DNA of 64,000 bases from Paenibacillus harenae (GTDB lineage: Bacteria; Bacillota; Bacilli; Paenibacillales; Paenibacillaceae), in NCBI RefSeq assembly GCF_030812415.1, contig NZ_JAUSST010000001.1, positions 620,001 to 684,000 on the forward strand, read 5' to 3'. The notes below the pieces were generated by a model. It searched no databases and was not told where the DNA came from. It was given only the letters and a program-made list of their open reading frames with translations. How positions within the stretch are numbered: position 1 is the stretch's first letter; each line of letters opens with the position of its first letter. Positions 42,336-51,332 of the stretch are shown here, one piece after another. The position numbers and the translations under genes are program-made.

Positions 42336-43274
42336 ATGAGCAACTTTACTAATTGGGGTGACGATGTGGACGATTTGAAACAAGCATATGAGCGCTTGGG
42401 GTTGCCGGAATTAGCTCCCAGAGAAGACGTGGAGAAGCGCTACACGACATTAATGCGCAGAGAACGCTCGCGGGCACAGCAGCAGCAGGACAGCGGTAAA
42501 GAGAGCAGCGGCAATGATGAATTCGCTCTCATTACTGGGGCGTATCGGTTCATCCTGGAATATGAAGACCGCAAGACGACCGAAGCGTTCAACGAACAGG
42601 AGTACGGCAAGTACAAGGGCATGGCCGGCAAAGCCCAGAAGATGGACCATTTCTGGCGGTATTACAAGTTTCATACGCTCGGCGCCGTCGTAGCCGTCGC
42701 ACTCATTATTTACGGTATTATCAGCTTCGTTAACTATCGCGAGGAGCAAGCCTATTTGGCAAGCCTGCCCCCTGTCGATCTGGAAGTATCGTTTATGGGC
42801 AACTATTATTTAAATGAATCCGCCGAGAAGGAAGAACCGCTTGAGAAAGCGCTCCTCGCTGCTTTTCCGGAATGGAAGCGTTTCAAGACGATGATGACGC
42901 CGGTACCTGAGGATGAAGCGAACCAATATGCGTATATGCAGAAGGCGGTTCTGATGCTGGCAACGGAAAATCCGGACATCTATGTAATGGACAAAAATAT
43001 TTTCCAATGGGTAGGCGTTCAAGGGGTGTTGAAGCCGCTTGACGATGCAGCCGAAGGAGAGCTGAAGCCGTTGCTCAAGGACGGTCTGGCCCTTAAGCTG
43101 AAGACGGAGGAAGATACGACCGAGCGCATTTACGGTATCGATCTGAGCGAAAGCGCGCTTGTAACCGACCTGCCGCTGTATAAGCAGGATATGGTCGTGG
43201 GCATTCGGGCCAATGCGAAAAATCCGGACAAAGCGCTTCAATTTATTAAGAAGTATTTGGAGACGGTTAAGTAG
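42336..43274 (+). CDS. Membrane protein with J-like N-terminal domain and external substrate-binding-like part
   Basis: 312 residues. The N-terminal 75 residues (LKQAYERLGLPELAPREDVE, EKRYTTLMRRER) look like a J-domain helix pair, but the HPD tripeptide is missing. One helix follows at about 115-135 (LGAVVAVALIIYGIISFVNY). The external part (PPVDLEVSFMGNYYLNES, PDIYVMDKNIFQWVG, DKALQFIKKYLE) recalls a fragment of an extracellular solute-binding protein. The ATG at 42336 has AGGA seven bases upstream; the GTG at 42366 (after GGGGTGA) is an alternative. Function is unknown. Confidence 0.75.
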   Translation: MSNFTNWGDDVDDLKQAYERLGLPELAPREDVEKRYTTLMRRERSRAQQQQDSGKESSGNDEFALITGAYRFILEYEDRKTTEAFNEQEYGKYKGMAGKAQKMDHFWRYYKFHTLGAVVAVALIIYGIISFVNYREEQAYLASLPPVDLEVSFMGNYYLNESAEKEEPLEKALLAAFPEWKRFKTMMTPVPEDEANQYAYMQKAVLMLATENPDIYVMDKNIFQWVGVQGVLKPLDDAAEGELKPLLKDGLALKLKTEEDTTERIYGIDLSESALVTDLPLYKQDMVVGIRANAKNPDKALQFIKKYLETVK

Positions 43275-43291
43275 CCGGGTGAAAATGAAGT

Positions 43292-43332
43292 AGAGGCAGT
43301 TCCCGCATCGTGATGATGCAGGAACTGCCTCT
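43292..43332. terminator. Bidirectional terminator
   Basis: AGAGGCAGTTCC (43292-43303) pairs with GGAACTGCCTCT (43321-43332), and inner GCAT with ATGC. It lies between two convergent genes and T-rich sequence follows on the plus strand. Confidence 0.82.
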
Positions 43333-43339
43333 TTTCGTT

Positions 43340-44089
43340 TCATTCCGATTCGAAGTTGCTAGACTCCGATATTCCGATATGCTTCAGCACGATGCTCTCA
43401 ATATGCTGCAGATGGCGCTCCATCCGCTCCGCCGCGAGCTCGGCTTGCTGCTCTTTGACTGCTTCATAGATGGCCGAATGTTCCTCGTACAGCCTCCCGG
43501 CGACTTGTTCGTTGGCATACAGCTCGACGCGGCGAATATCATGGATCGCCGTCTCGACCTTGCCCATGATCGACTCGAACAGCCGGACCATAATCGAATT
43601 ATGGGTCGCCTTGGCTAGCGTCAGATGGAAGAGCAGATCAAGCCGCTCGCCTTCCGCATCGTTGCCTACGGTCTGCACCATCTGTTGAATGATGCCGGCA
43701 AGCGTCAGTAGATCCGCATCCGTCCGCTTTTTAGCCGCTATGGACGCGTTCGATACCTCAAGCGACTCGCGCGCTTCGAGCAGCTCAAGTACCGTGTCGC
43801 GGTTCATCCGCAGAGACTGCAGCTCAGGGAGCTCTACCTCTGCAGGAGCGCTGCGTATGACGCGGCAGCCGCCTCCTTGGCGGATCTCGATCATGCCCAT
43901 CGCTTTAAGCGCGCTTAGCGCTTCCCGCGTCGTCGACCGGCCGACGCCGAATTGCTCCGACATTGTTTTCGTTGAGGGCAGCTTGTCGCCAACCTTCAGC
44001 TTGCCGTCCATAATGAGACGTTTGATTTGCTCCGTTATTTCCTCGTAATGATTGCGTTTGGACAACTTCACGACATCCAGCGGCGACAT
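43340..44089 (-). CDS. lutR: GntR/FadR-family lactate regulator
   Basis: 249 residues. The GntR wing is YEEITEQIKRLIMDGKLKVG and STTREALSALKAMGMIEIRQ; the FadR-type helical sensor follows (VLELLEARESLEVSNASIAA, LDLLFHLTLAKATHN). It is 38 bases after lutC, in the same direction. In B. subtilis LutR represses lutABC and is relieved by L-lactate. GTAGGAGGTGG lies before the ATG. Confidence 0.92.
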   Translation of the reverse strand: MSPLDVVKLSKRNHYEEITEQIKRLIMDGKLKVGDKLPSTKTMSEQFGVGRSTTREALSALKAMGMIEIRQGGGCRVIRSAPAEVELPELQSLRMNRDTVLELLEARESLEVSNASIAAKKRTDADLLTLAGIIQQMVQTVGNDAEGERLDLLFHLTLAKATHNSIMVRLFESIMGKVETAIHDIRRVELYANEQVAGRLYEEHSAIYEAVKEQQAELAAERMERHLQHIESIVLKHIGISESSNFESE

Positions 44090-44127
44090 GCGCCCACCTC
44101 CTACCTTCTATTACCGTAATTGCTCCG

Positions 44128-44865
44128 TTAACCGACTAGCAGCGCATAGACGATACCCGGTCCATGGACGCCGATCGTCAGATCGTTCTCGATATCCGAC
44201 GAACGGCTAGGCCCGGTTATGAAGTGAATGCCCGCAGGCAGCTTTTCTCGCCCTGCTTCGTCGAAAGACGTCAGCACCTCGCCTAGCTTCGTTTTCAAGC
44301 GCTCTACCGGGATAATGATAATAAGCACCGTCGGCAGCAGGCTGACGGAACGGCCTTTATTCGGCCCTGACAATACGGTCACGGAACCGGTATAGGCAAC
44401 GGCATGGTCGGCGATAACGACGCCGAAGTCGGCTTCGGCAGCGCGCGCCCGCCAATACTGCTCGGGATCGGTATTCCATACCGACACCTTCGCATCCGGG
44501 AGTGCATTTTCCAAGCCGAGCGCATCGAGCTCCGGCTGGTTCTGGCGAATGACAAACTTCGCGCTCATCTCTTGCGCCTTGTCGGCGATGAACTGCTTGG
44601 CATCGTCCATTGTATCAAGTCTTGCCACATGCCCGCCAACAGACACGAAGTTGTCGGTGAACGCTCTGATCCGCTCATCCTCGCTCCACTCGAACGCCTT
44701 CCAGAAGTCCGGCGCGCCGCGGAACGGATGCTGGGGCTTCTCGGTCATGCGCGGATGACCGAGCCGCTGCGATATGCCGTTCATGAATTGCTCCTGCCTG
44801 GTCTTCGACTCCGTCTCAAGCTTTGCCAGCCACTGCTCATGCGCTGTCGGTTCAGCCATGTCCAT
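44128..44865 (-). CDS. lutC: Lactate utilization protein C
   Basis: 245 residues of the LUD domain: FVIRQNQPELDALGLENAL, DFGVVIADHAVAYTGSVTVL, TGPSRSSDIENDLTIGVHGP at the C-terminus is the family signature. With LutA and LutB it makes the NAD-independent L-lactate oxidation complex. It overlaps lutB by 14 bases. Confidence 0.96.
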   Translation of the reverse strand: MDMAEPTAHEQWLAKLETESKTRQEQFMNGISQRLGHPRMTEKPQHPFRGAPDFWKAFEWSEDERIRAFTDNFVSVGGHVARLDTMDDAKQFIADKAQEMSAKFVIRQNQPELDALGLENALPDAKVSVWNTDPEQYWRARAAEADFGVVIADHAVAYTGSVTVLSGPNKGRSVSLLPTVLIIIIPVERLKTKLGEVLTSFDEAGREKLPAGIHFITGPSRSSDIENDLTIGVHGPGIVYALLVG

Positions 44866-46384
44866 GCCCTCCCTTGCCGCTGTCCCCGTTGTTTTTGCGC
44901 TGCTGCACCAATTGCTCCATGCGGCTTTGCATTGCGGGATCCATCTGCTTCAGTCCTTGCTTCAACTCCTGATCGAGCGTATCGAAGCGGTCACGGAACG
45001 ATTCCTTCGGCAAGCTAGGCGTAACGCGGTACGTATTCCAGCCTTTCAGCGGCCCGAGCTTCGTCCGGATGACCCCGCTGCGAACGACGAGCTTCTGCCC
45101 CAGCTTCCCTAGGCGCAGCACGCCTCCAAGACGGGACGAGTTGCCCATGACGGTAGCGAACCCTTGCATGCCGATCGACTCCAGCTTGCTGCCGTTGCCG
45201 CTCTCGACTTTGCGGCGGCGGAGGTAGACGAGCATGTCATGCAGCGGAATTTTCACAGGGCAGGCTTCATAGCAAGCGCCGCACAAGCTGGAAGCGTTCG
45301 CGACATCATCCCATTCGGCGATATTTTTGTTAAGCGACGGCGTAAGGACGGCGCCGATCGGTCCGCTGTACGTACTGCCGTATGCGTGTCCGCCGATATG
45401 GCGGTATACCGGGCAAGCGTTAAGGCAAGCGCCGCAGCGGATGCAGTTGAGCAGCTCTTGGAACTCAGGGTCGCCAAGCTGCAGCGAGCGTCCGTTATCG
45501 ACGATGATGATATGCATCTCGTCCGGACCGTCGGCATCTTCAGCGCGGCGCGGGCCCGTAATGCCGGACATATACATCGTCAGCTTTTGTCCCGTTGCCG
45601 AACGAGGGAGCAGCGTTGCCATGACTTCGAGGTCTTCCCAGGATGGGATAATCCGCTCCATGCCCATCAGCGTAATTTGCGTCTTCGGAACCGTGCTTAC
45701 CATGCGGGCGTTGCCCTCGTTCTCGAACAATACCATCGAGCCCGTCTCGGCGATCGCGAAGTTGCAGCCGGTCATGCCGATATCGGCTTCGAGAAACTTC
45801 TCGCGCAGCTTCTTGCGCACGAAGCCCGCCAGCGCCGTCGTATCGGGCGGCAGCGTATAACCCGCCTCCTTGGAAAGCAGCTCAGCGATTTGGTATCTAT
45901 TCTTATGAATCGCCGGTATAACGATATGCGAAGGCATTTCGCCTGCCAGCTGTATGATATATTCGCCAAGATCGGTCTCGATCGCTTCGACGCCGATCGA
46001 TTCCAGCGCATGGTTCAGATGAAGCTCTTCGGTAACCATCGACTTGGACTTCACGACCGACTTCGCATTTGCGTGCTCGGCAATGTCCAGCGTCAGCTTC
46101 ACCGCTTCCTCCGCCGTATTCGCAAAGTGAACATGAACGCCGTTCGCTCGGGCGTTGTCGACGAACAGGTTCAAGTAATAGTCGAGATGCGCGATCGTAT
46201 GCAGCCGAATTTGCTTGCCTCGCTCCCGCCACTCATCCCAGTTGCCATGCTCCTCCGACGCTTTTTTCTTCCCGTTGCGCAGCCGCTCGGTCGTGAACTT
46301 CACCGCTTTGCGCAGAAACTCGTCATTCAGCGCCAGCTCCGCCCTTGCCTTTACCGTTGCTCCAGCTTGATGTGAACCGCTCAT
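44852..46384 (-). CDS. lutB: Lactate utilization iron-sulfur protein B
   Basis: 510 residues: N-terminal LUD domain and C-terminal ferredoxin part with CIRCGACLNACPVYRHIGG and CGACYEACPVKIPLHDML, eight cysteines for two 4Fe-4S clusters. It overlaps lutA by four bases (ATGA) and lutC by 14. The long Gly/His tail (GKGGHGHG) is unusual and might touch metal. Confidence 0.97.
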   Translation of the reverse strand: MSGSHQAGATVKARAELALNDEFLRKAVKFTTERLRNGKKKASEEHGNWDEWRERGKQIRLHTIAHLDYYLNLFVDNARANGVHVHFANTAEEAVKLTLDIAEHANAKSVVKSKSMVTEELHLNHALESIGVEAIETDLGEYIIQLAGEMPSHIVIPAIHKNRYQIAELLSKEAGYTLPPDTTALAGFVRKKLREKFLEADIGMTGCNFAIAETGSMVLFENEGNARMVSTVPKTQITLMGMERIIPSWEDLEVMATLLPRSATGQKLTMYMSGITGPRRAEDADGPDEMHIIIVDNGRSLQLGDPEFQELLNCIRCGACLNACPVYRHIGGHAYGSTYSGPIGAVLTPSLNKNIAEWDDVANASSLCGACYEACPVKIPLHDMLVYLRRRKVESGNGSKLESIGMQGFATVMGNSSRLGGVLRLGKLGQKLVVRSGVIRTKLGPLKGWNTYRVTPSLPKESFRDRFDTLDQELKQGLKQMDPAMQSRMEQLVQQRKNNGDSGKGGHGHG

Positions 46385-47109
46385 GCTTCCTTCACCCCTT
46401 CATACAGCAGCTCGGCGAGATGCATCACCCGCACCGGCTCGTTCCGGTATCTCAGATTGCCCGCGATATTCATAAGGCACGCCATATCGAGTCCGACAAG
46501 CACCTCGGCTTCCGTCTCCAGCACGTGATCGGCCTTCTCCGTCACCATGGCTCCGGAAATGTCAGCCATCTTGACCGCGAACGTACCGCCAAATCCGCAG
46601 CAATCCTCGGCAAACGGAAGCGGTACAAGCTCCAGCCCCTTCACCTGCTTCATAAGAGCGAGCGGCTCATCCTTCACGCCGAGTATACGGCTTCCGTGAC
46701 AGGACGGATGGTACGTAACCTTATGCGGAAAAGCTGCCCCAACGTCCGTAACGCCGAGCACTTGCACGAGAAACTGCGTAAATTCATACGACTTGCTCTC
46801 CAAGGCTTTCGCACGCTTCAGCATCACCGGCTCGTTCTCGAACAGCTTCGGATAATGATGAATCATTCCCGTACACGAGCCCGATGGCGAGATAACGAAG
46901 TCGCTATCCTCAAAAGCATCCAAAATCGTCTTAGCCGATTCTCTCGCTTCCTTCCAATAGCCGCTGTTGAACGCCGGCTGACCGCAGCAGGTCTGCACGG
47001 TAGGAAACTGCATCGAAATGCCATACTTCGCCAGCAGCCGCACCATCGCTTCCCCAACGCGCGGATAGATCGCATCGCTCAAGCAAGTAATAAACAAGGA
47101 AACCTTCAT
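46381..47109 (-). CDS. lutA: Lactate utilization protein A
   Basis: 242 residues with two CCG domains: TCCGQPAFNSG and DCCGFGGTFAVKM. They bind an iron-sulfur cluster that passes electrons from lactate. First gene of lutA-B-C-R; its own promoter with a TATAAT lies just upstream. Confidence 0.97.
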   Translation of the reverse strand: MKVSLFITCLSDAIYPRVGEAMVRLLAKYGISMQFPTVQTCCGQPAFNSGYWKEARESAKTILDAFEDSDFVISPSGSCTGMIHHYPKLFENEPVMLKRAKALESKSYEFTQFLVQVLGVTDVGAAFPHKVTYHPSCHGSRILGVKDEPLALMKQVKGLELVPLPFAEDCCGFGGTFAVKMADISGAMVTEKADHVLETEAEVLVGLDMACLMNIAGNLRYRNEPVRVMHLAELLYEGVKEA

Positions 47110-47142
47110 TCCGGTACCCCTCTCTCCACGTATGATATTGAA

Positions 47143-47170
47143 ATTATATCAGGTTGTCAGACAGGTTTAA
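47143..47170 (-). promoter_or_regulatory. lutA promoter with palindrome in the spacer
   Basis: On the minus strand TTAAAC and TATAAT are 16 bases apart. Within the spacer TGTCTGACA (47155-47163) is a palindrome with one central base and AACCTG occurs twice. This is a plausible LutR operator, since lutR ends the operon. Confidence 0.5.
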
Positions 47171-47181
47171 TATAAAAATGA

Positions 47182-47197
47182 GCCGTCCGCGGACGGC
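47182..47197. terminator. Short palindrome after the DeoR-like regulator gene
   Basis: GCCGTCCGCGGACGGC is a full palindrome; on the minus strand TCATTTTTAT follows. It probably ends the rhamnose transcripts before the lut promoter. Confidence 0.5.
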
Positions 47198-47257
47198 AAA
47201 GTGTATTTGATTGGTGACTCTGCTTCGTCGCTTGGGCTCTGCAAGCACGTATGCGCT

Positions 47258-47295
47258 CTTACAGCCAACACAGTTGGTTACTCCTGCGCTGTAAG
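47258..47295. other. Nested stem-loop in the rha-lut intergenic gap
   Basis: CTTACAGC (47258-47265) pairs with GCTGTAAG (47288-47295), and an inner CCAAC/GTTGG stem lies within. The surrounding 145 bases hold no gene. It may be a structured leader, a processing site or a decayed repeat. Confidence 0.35.
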
Positions 47296-47341
47296 GCCAT
47301 ATGTGATCTTACGCGCTCACTTGCACTCCCGTCTTGCCCCG

Positions 47342-48100
47342 TTAGACTACGGTCACGACGATTTGCCGTTCTTCGAGTTGACTGAACAGCTCGCCAGACA
47401 ATCGCTTATCCGTAACGATCGTGTCGATATCGCCGAGATCGGCGACGTTCGTGAAAGCGATGACGCCGAACTTGCTCGAGTCGGCGAGCAAAATAACGTG
47501 ATCGGCCATGCCGACCATCTTCTGCTTGATCCGCGCCTGCAGTTCATTGGATTCGCTGACGCCGCGCTCCAAATGAACGCCCTTGCACGAAATAAACGCC
47601 TTATCCACATGGTATGCGTCAAGCGAGCGTTCCGCCAGCGGCCCGACATAAGAGAGCGAGCGGGAGGCAAGAATGCCGCCGGTCGAGATGACCTCGATCT
47701 TCTCCTTGCCGCTCAGCTCCATCGCCACCTTGATCGAGTTCGTGAGCACCGTCAGCGGTATATCCGGCATGCTGGCTGCCATATACCAAGCGGTCGAGCT
47801 TGCATCGAGCAGAATCCGATCCTTGGGCTGAATGAGCTTCACCGCAGCTTCGGCTATAAGCCGCTTCTCGTCGGCATGCGTAATTTCGCGTTCGAAAAAA
47901 GGTATTTCCGGCTGCTGATCCTTCACGCTAACCGCACCGCCATGCGAACGGCGGAGCCTTCCGGCTTGCTCCAAGCGATCAAGGTCGCGGCGGATCGTCT
48001 CCTCTGTCACCTGACAGAGCTCGCTTAGCTCCGTCACCCGAATGCTTCCTCTTTCATTCACTAGCTGTACAATTTTATCGTAGCGTTCCGCGACCAGCAT
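47342..48100 (-). CDS. DeoR-family sugar regulator, rhamnose operon
   Basis: 252 residues. HTH: VTELSELCQVTEETIRRDLD followed by RLEQAGRLRRSHGGAV, the usual DeoR start. The C-terminal sensor has DASSTAWYMAASMPD, LTNSIKVAMELSG and ISTGGILASRSLSYVGPLAE. It follows rhaB after 41 bases on the same strand and likely represses rhaEW-rhaA-rhaB until rhamnulose-1-phosphate forms, as the B. subtilis rhamnose DeoR protein does. Confidence 0.88.
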   Translation of the reverse strand: MLVAERYDKIVQLVNERGSIRVTELSELCQVTEETIRRDLDRLEQAGRLRRSHGGAVSVKDQQPEIPFFEREITHADEKRLIAEAAVKLIQPKDRILLDASSTAWYMAASMPDIPLTVLTNSIKVAMELSGKEKIEVISTGGILASRSLSYVGPLAERSLDAYHVDKAFISCKGVHLERGVSESNELQARIKQKMVGMADHVILLADSSKFGVIAFTNVADLGDIDTIVTDKRLSGELFSQLEERQIVVTVV

Positions 48101-48141
48101 ACCGTACCTCTTTCTAACCTATATTTGATTGCCGCTCTCTG

Positions 48142-49611
48142 TTAAGCTGCACCCGTTTTGCGCAAAAATATTTCATACGCCCGTTCCCAAGCTTCCTTTT
48201 CCTCCGGCTCGTATTCGTCCACTGGGAACGAATCGCGAATCGCCTTGCGCGCTTCCCATATATCGATCAACTTGCCGCCTGCGATCCACTGCACGATCAT
48301 ATTGCCGATGGCGCTGCCTTCGACCGGGCCGGCCCATACCGGCTTGCCGATCGCGTTAGCGGTCCATTGGCATAACAACTGATTCTGAATGCCGCCGCCA
48401 ACCATATGCAAGCCGCCGAATCGGTTGCCCGAAAGCTTCTCGGTGAGCTCCAGCACAAAACGATATTTCAGCGCCAAGCTCTCCAGCACGCAGCGCGTAA
48501 TCGCGCCAACGCTATCCGGCACATGCTGTCCTGTGCGCTTGCAGTATTCAGCTACGCGAGCCGGCATATCGCCAGGAGGCATAAATAACGCATCATCGGG
48601 ATCAACGAACGCCGCGAACGGCTCCGCTTCCCCGGCCAGCTTAACTAATTCGGGGAAAGAATACGATTTTCCTGCACGTTCCCATGCTCTTTTGCATTCC
48701 TGCAAAATCCATAAGCCCATAATGTTCTTCAGCAAACGGTAGGTGCCGTAAGCACCGCCTTCGTTAGTGAAGTTCAACTGCTCCGATAGCTCGTTAATGA
48801 CCGGCTCTCCGACTTCCGTTCCCATTAGCGACCAAGTGCCGCAGCTTAGGTAAGCGAATGGGCGATCAAGCGCCGGTACCGCGGCAACCGCTGCACCGGT
48901 ATCATGCTCGGCAACGGCAATGACCGGAACCGGGTCAATGCCAAGCTCCGCGCACAAGGAAGAACGCAACGTTCCAACTCGCGTGCCAGGCTGCACCACT
49001 TCACCGAATAGCTCAGGAGACAGTCCAATGGCATGAATAAGCGACTCATCCCAGCTTCCCGTAAGCGGGTTGTACAGCTGCGTCGTCGTTGCATTGGAAA
49101 ACTCATTGTACATTTCGCCGGTCAGGAAGTAGCGGAGCAAGTCCGGAATCATCAAGAAATGTTTCGCTTCCCGCAACAACGGCGAATGAGCTTGCTTAAG
49201 CGCGGCAAGCTGATAAATCGTATTAAAAGGCAGAAATTGAATGCCGGTGCGTCCGAATATTTCCGAGTCGGACAGCTCCTCGCGAAGCTTCTCCATCACA
49301 CCGTTCGTATGCGGATCGCGGTAATGATACGGATTGCCAAGCAGCTCCCCGTTCTCGCCGATCAATCCGAAGTCGACCGCCCAGGAGTCGATCGCAATGC
49401 TATCAAGCTTAATTCCGCGATGCTTCACGAGCAGCAAGCTTTGCTTAAGCTCATGCAGCAAGCGCAATATATCCCATTGCAGTCGGTCGCCAACCTGCAC
49501 CGGATCGTTGCCGAACCGGTGCAGCTCTTCCACCTCAATCTTGCCATCCTGCAAGCGGCCGAGCAGCGCCCTACCGCTGCTAGCGCCAAGATCGAAAGCG
49601 AGAATGGTCAC
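48142..49611 (-). CDS. rhaB: Rhamnulokinase
   Basis: 489 residues, FGGY kinase. FDLGASSGRALLG is the ATP-binding start, LDSIAIDSWAVDFGLIGENG and HDTGAAVAAVPA follow, and GGGIQNQLLCQWTANAIGKP is the C-terminal FGGY-like block. It makes L-rhamnulose-1-phosphate. It overlaps rhaA by four bases. Confidence 0.96.
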   Translation of the reverse strand: MTILAFDLGASSGRALLGRLQDGKIEVEELHRFGNDPVQVGDRLQWDILRLLHELKQSLLLVKHRGIKLDSIAIDSWAVDFGLIGENGELLGNPYHYRDPHTNGVMEKLREELSDSEIFGRTGIQFLPFNTIYQLAALKQAHSPLLREAKHFLMIPDLLRYFLTGEMYNEFSNATTTQLYNPLTGSWDESLIHAIGLSPELFGEVVQPGTRVGTLRSSLCAELGIDPVPVIAVAEHDTGAAVAAVPALDRPFAYLSCGTWSLMGTEVGEPVINELSEQLNFTNEGGAYGTYRLLKNIMGLWILQECKRAWERAGKSYSFPELVKLAGEAEPFAAFVDPDDALFMPPGDMPARVAEYCKRTGQHVPDSVGAITRCVLESLALKYRFVLELTEKLSGNRFGGLHMVGGGIQNQLLCQWTANAIGKPVWAGPVEGSAIGNMIVQWIAGGKLIDIWEARKAIRDSFPVDEYEPEEKEAWERAYEIFLRKTGAA

Positions 49612-50837
49612 CAGCTTGCACCGCCCTTGCCTCTCGCAAGAATGTCTTTGCCGTAGCTGCTGGAAAGATAAGCTTTCATCGGATCGAGCGGCAGCCCTTG
49701 CTCCTCGCGAATCGCGTGCAGCAGCGGCGTAACGTCGAATTCGAACGCTTTGCGAACGGCATCTTCTGCGCCAAGCACATCGTTGTTGTTAGCGGCGGCA
49801 GCCACTTCTTCATGGTTAATGAGAAGAGCCTTGGCGAAATTCGTCTGTACGTTCAGTACGGAACGCAGCATAGCCGGAATCTTCTGCTCGATGTTATGCG
49901 ATTGGTCGATCATGTACGCGATGTTCTCCACATTGCCGCGAATAGCCGCATCCTCATCGCCCGCCGCGTTAAGGATTTGATAGAAGATCAGGAACAGCTC
50001 GTAAGGATTCACCGAACCGACGATCAGATCGTCATCCGCGTATTTGCGGCTATTGAAGTGGAAGCCGCCAAGGCGCTTCTCGTCGAGCAAGTAAGCAACG
50101 ATATGTTCAATATTCGCTCCCGGCAGATGGTGGCCCGTATCGACAAGCACTTCCGCTTGAGGTCCAAGCTTAAGCGCCATATTGTAAGCCATGCCCCAAT
50201 CCGCAAGATCGGTATGGTAAAACGCAGGCTCGAAGCATTTGTATTCGATAAGCATACGCATCTCAGGCGTCATGGCGCCGTACATTTCGGCAAGCGCTTC
50301 GAACATCCAGCCTTTGCGCTTGCGAATGTCGCCTTGGCCCGGGTAGTTCGTGCCGTCCGCGAACCATAGGCTTAGATCGCGCGAGCCCGTTTCCTTTGCG
50401 ATATCCACGCATTCCAGCAAGTGGTTTGTCGCTTTGCGGCGGATGGCCGAATCGGCATTCGTTACGCTGCCAAGCATGTAGTCGTCTTCTTGGAACAGGT
50501 TCGGGTTCACCGCGCCGATCTTAAGGCCAAGGCTCTCCGCATGGCTTCTAAGCTTGCTGTAGTCATCAACCTTATCCCACGGAATATGGATCGCGACCGA
50601 AGGCGCAAGGCCCGTCAGCTTATGAACTTGTGCGGCGTCGTCGAACTTCTCGAACGGATTGCGCGGCACGCCGACTTTTTGGAAGTTTTTGAACCGCGTG
50701 CCCGAATCTCCGTAGCCCCAGGAAGGCGTCTCGATTTTGAGCGCTTTCAATTTGGACTTTACATCTTCCAGATTAATTCCTCTTGCTTGCTGCTGTTCTT
50801 CAAATAGTGCATAAGCACGATCCGTCATAGTGGACAC
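49608..50837 (-). CDS. rhaA: L-rhamnose isomerase (Gram-positive/RhaI type)
   Basis: 409 residues, xylose-isomerase-like TIM barrel. PSVAIHIPWDKVDDYSKL, ALAEMYGAMTPEMRMLIEYK, VDTGHHLPGANIEHI and FHFNSRKYADDDLIVGSVNP carry the Mn-binding Glu, Asp and His residues. It converts L-rhamnose to L-rhamnulose. AAGGGTG lies six bases before the ATG; the rhodopsin-transducer-like gene ends 25 bases upstream. Confidence 0.95.
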   Translation of the reverse strand: MSTMTDRAYALFEEQQQARGINLEDVKSKLKALKIETPSWGYGDSGTRFKNFQKVGVPRNPFEKFDDAAQVHKLTGLAPSVAIHIPWDKVDDYSKLRSHAESLGLKIGAVNPNLFQEDDYMLGSVTNADSAIRRKATNHLLECVDIAKETGSRDLSLWFADGTNYPGQGDIRKRKGWMFEALAEMYGAMTPEMRMLIEYKCFEPAFYHTDLADWGMAYNMALKLGPQAEVLVDTGHHLPGANIEHIVAYLLDEKRLGGFHFNSRKYADDDLIVGSVNPYELFLIFYQILNAAGDEDAAIRGNVENIAYMIDQSHNIEQKIPAMLRSVLNVQTNFAKALLINHEEVAAAANNNDVLGAEDAVRKAFEFDVTPLLHAIREEQGLPLDPMKAYLSSSYGKDILARGKGGASW

Positions 50838-50862
50838 CCTTTCAACGTGAAGTTTAGGTTAT

Positions 50863-51237
50863 TTATGATTTCAAAGGATAAGCAATCGTCGACATAAGCG
50901 TGTTCTCCGCTTGCGTCGAATCGAGCCTGCTGTATTGGACAATGATTGGAATGTCGCTTAACACCTCGATCGCGTATGGCACGCCGATCGGTATCGCCTG
51001 ATCGCCTTTGACTAACGAGCTTGTGCGGATATGCTTCGTCCGCCTGCCCTGTACGACTACCAGTATATCTTCGATCGGCTCGCGATCTTCGAAAAAAATC
51101 GTAAACCGGATCAGCGCCTCCTCCGAGGAGCAATTAAGGACGCATACGGATTCGTGGCTCGTAAGCGCACCCGTGCTGTCCGGCGGAATAAATCCGTCAG
51201 GTATGAACCAATGCTTCTCTCCACGCGCTTGATACAT
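50863..51237 (-). CDS. Anabaena sensory rhodopsin transducer (ASRT) family small-molecule domain
   Basis: 124 residues. EKHWFIPDGFIPPDSTGALT, SHESVCVLNCSSEEALIRFT, FFEDREPIEDILVVVQGRRT and QYSRLDSTQAENTLMSTIAY follow the Anabaena transducer closely, including its R-L-D-S-x-Q-A-E-N end. No rhodopsin is near. The family was proposed to be a beta-sandwich that binds small molecules, often encoded with sugar genes. Here it sits between rhaA and rhaEW and may bind rhamnose or a derivative. Confidence 0.88.
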   Translation of the reverse strand: MYQARGEKHWFIPDGFIPPDSTGALTSHESVCVLNCSSEEALIRFTIFFEDREPIEDILVVVQGRRTKHIRTSSLVKGDQAIPIGVPYAIEVLSDIPIIVQYSRLDSTQAENTLMSTIAYPLKS

Positions 51238-51332
51238 GGCCGAAATCCCCTCCCAGAGCTGCAGGCAAGAGAGCGCCGCCGCTTTGGGCGACGCTCATGC
51301 TGCTTTCAATAATTAAAAGATATCTTTATCGA

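Noticed and set aside
45164..46375. Long plus-strand open frame opposite lutB
   Set aside because: It mirrors the lutB coding strand, has no ribosome site and gives an Arg/Leu-rich composition typical of antisense reading.
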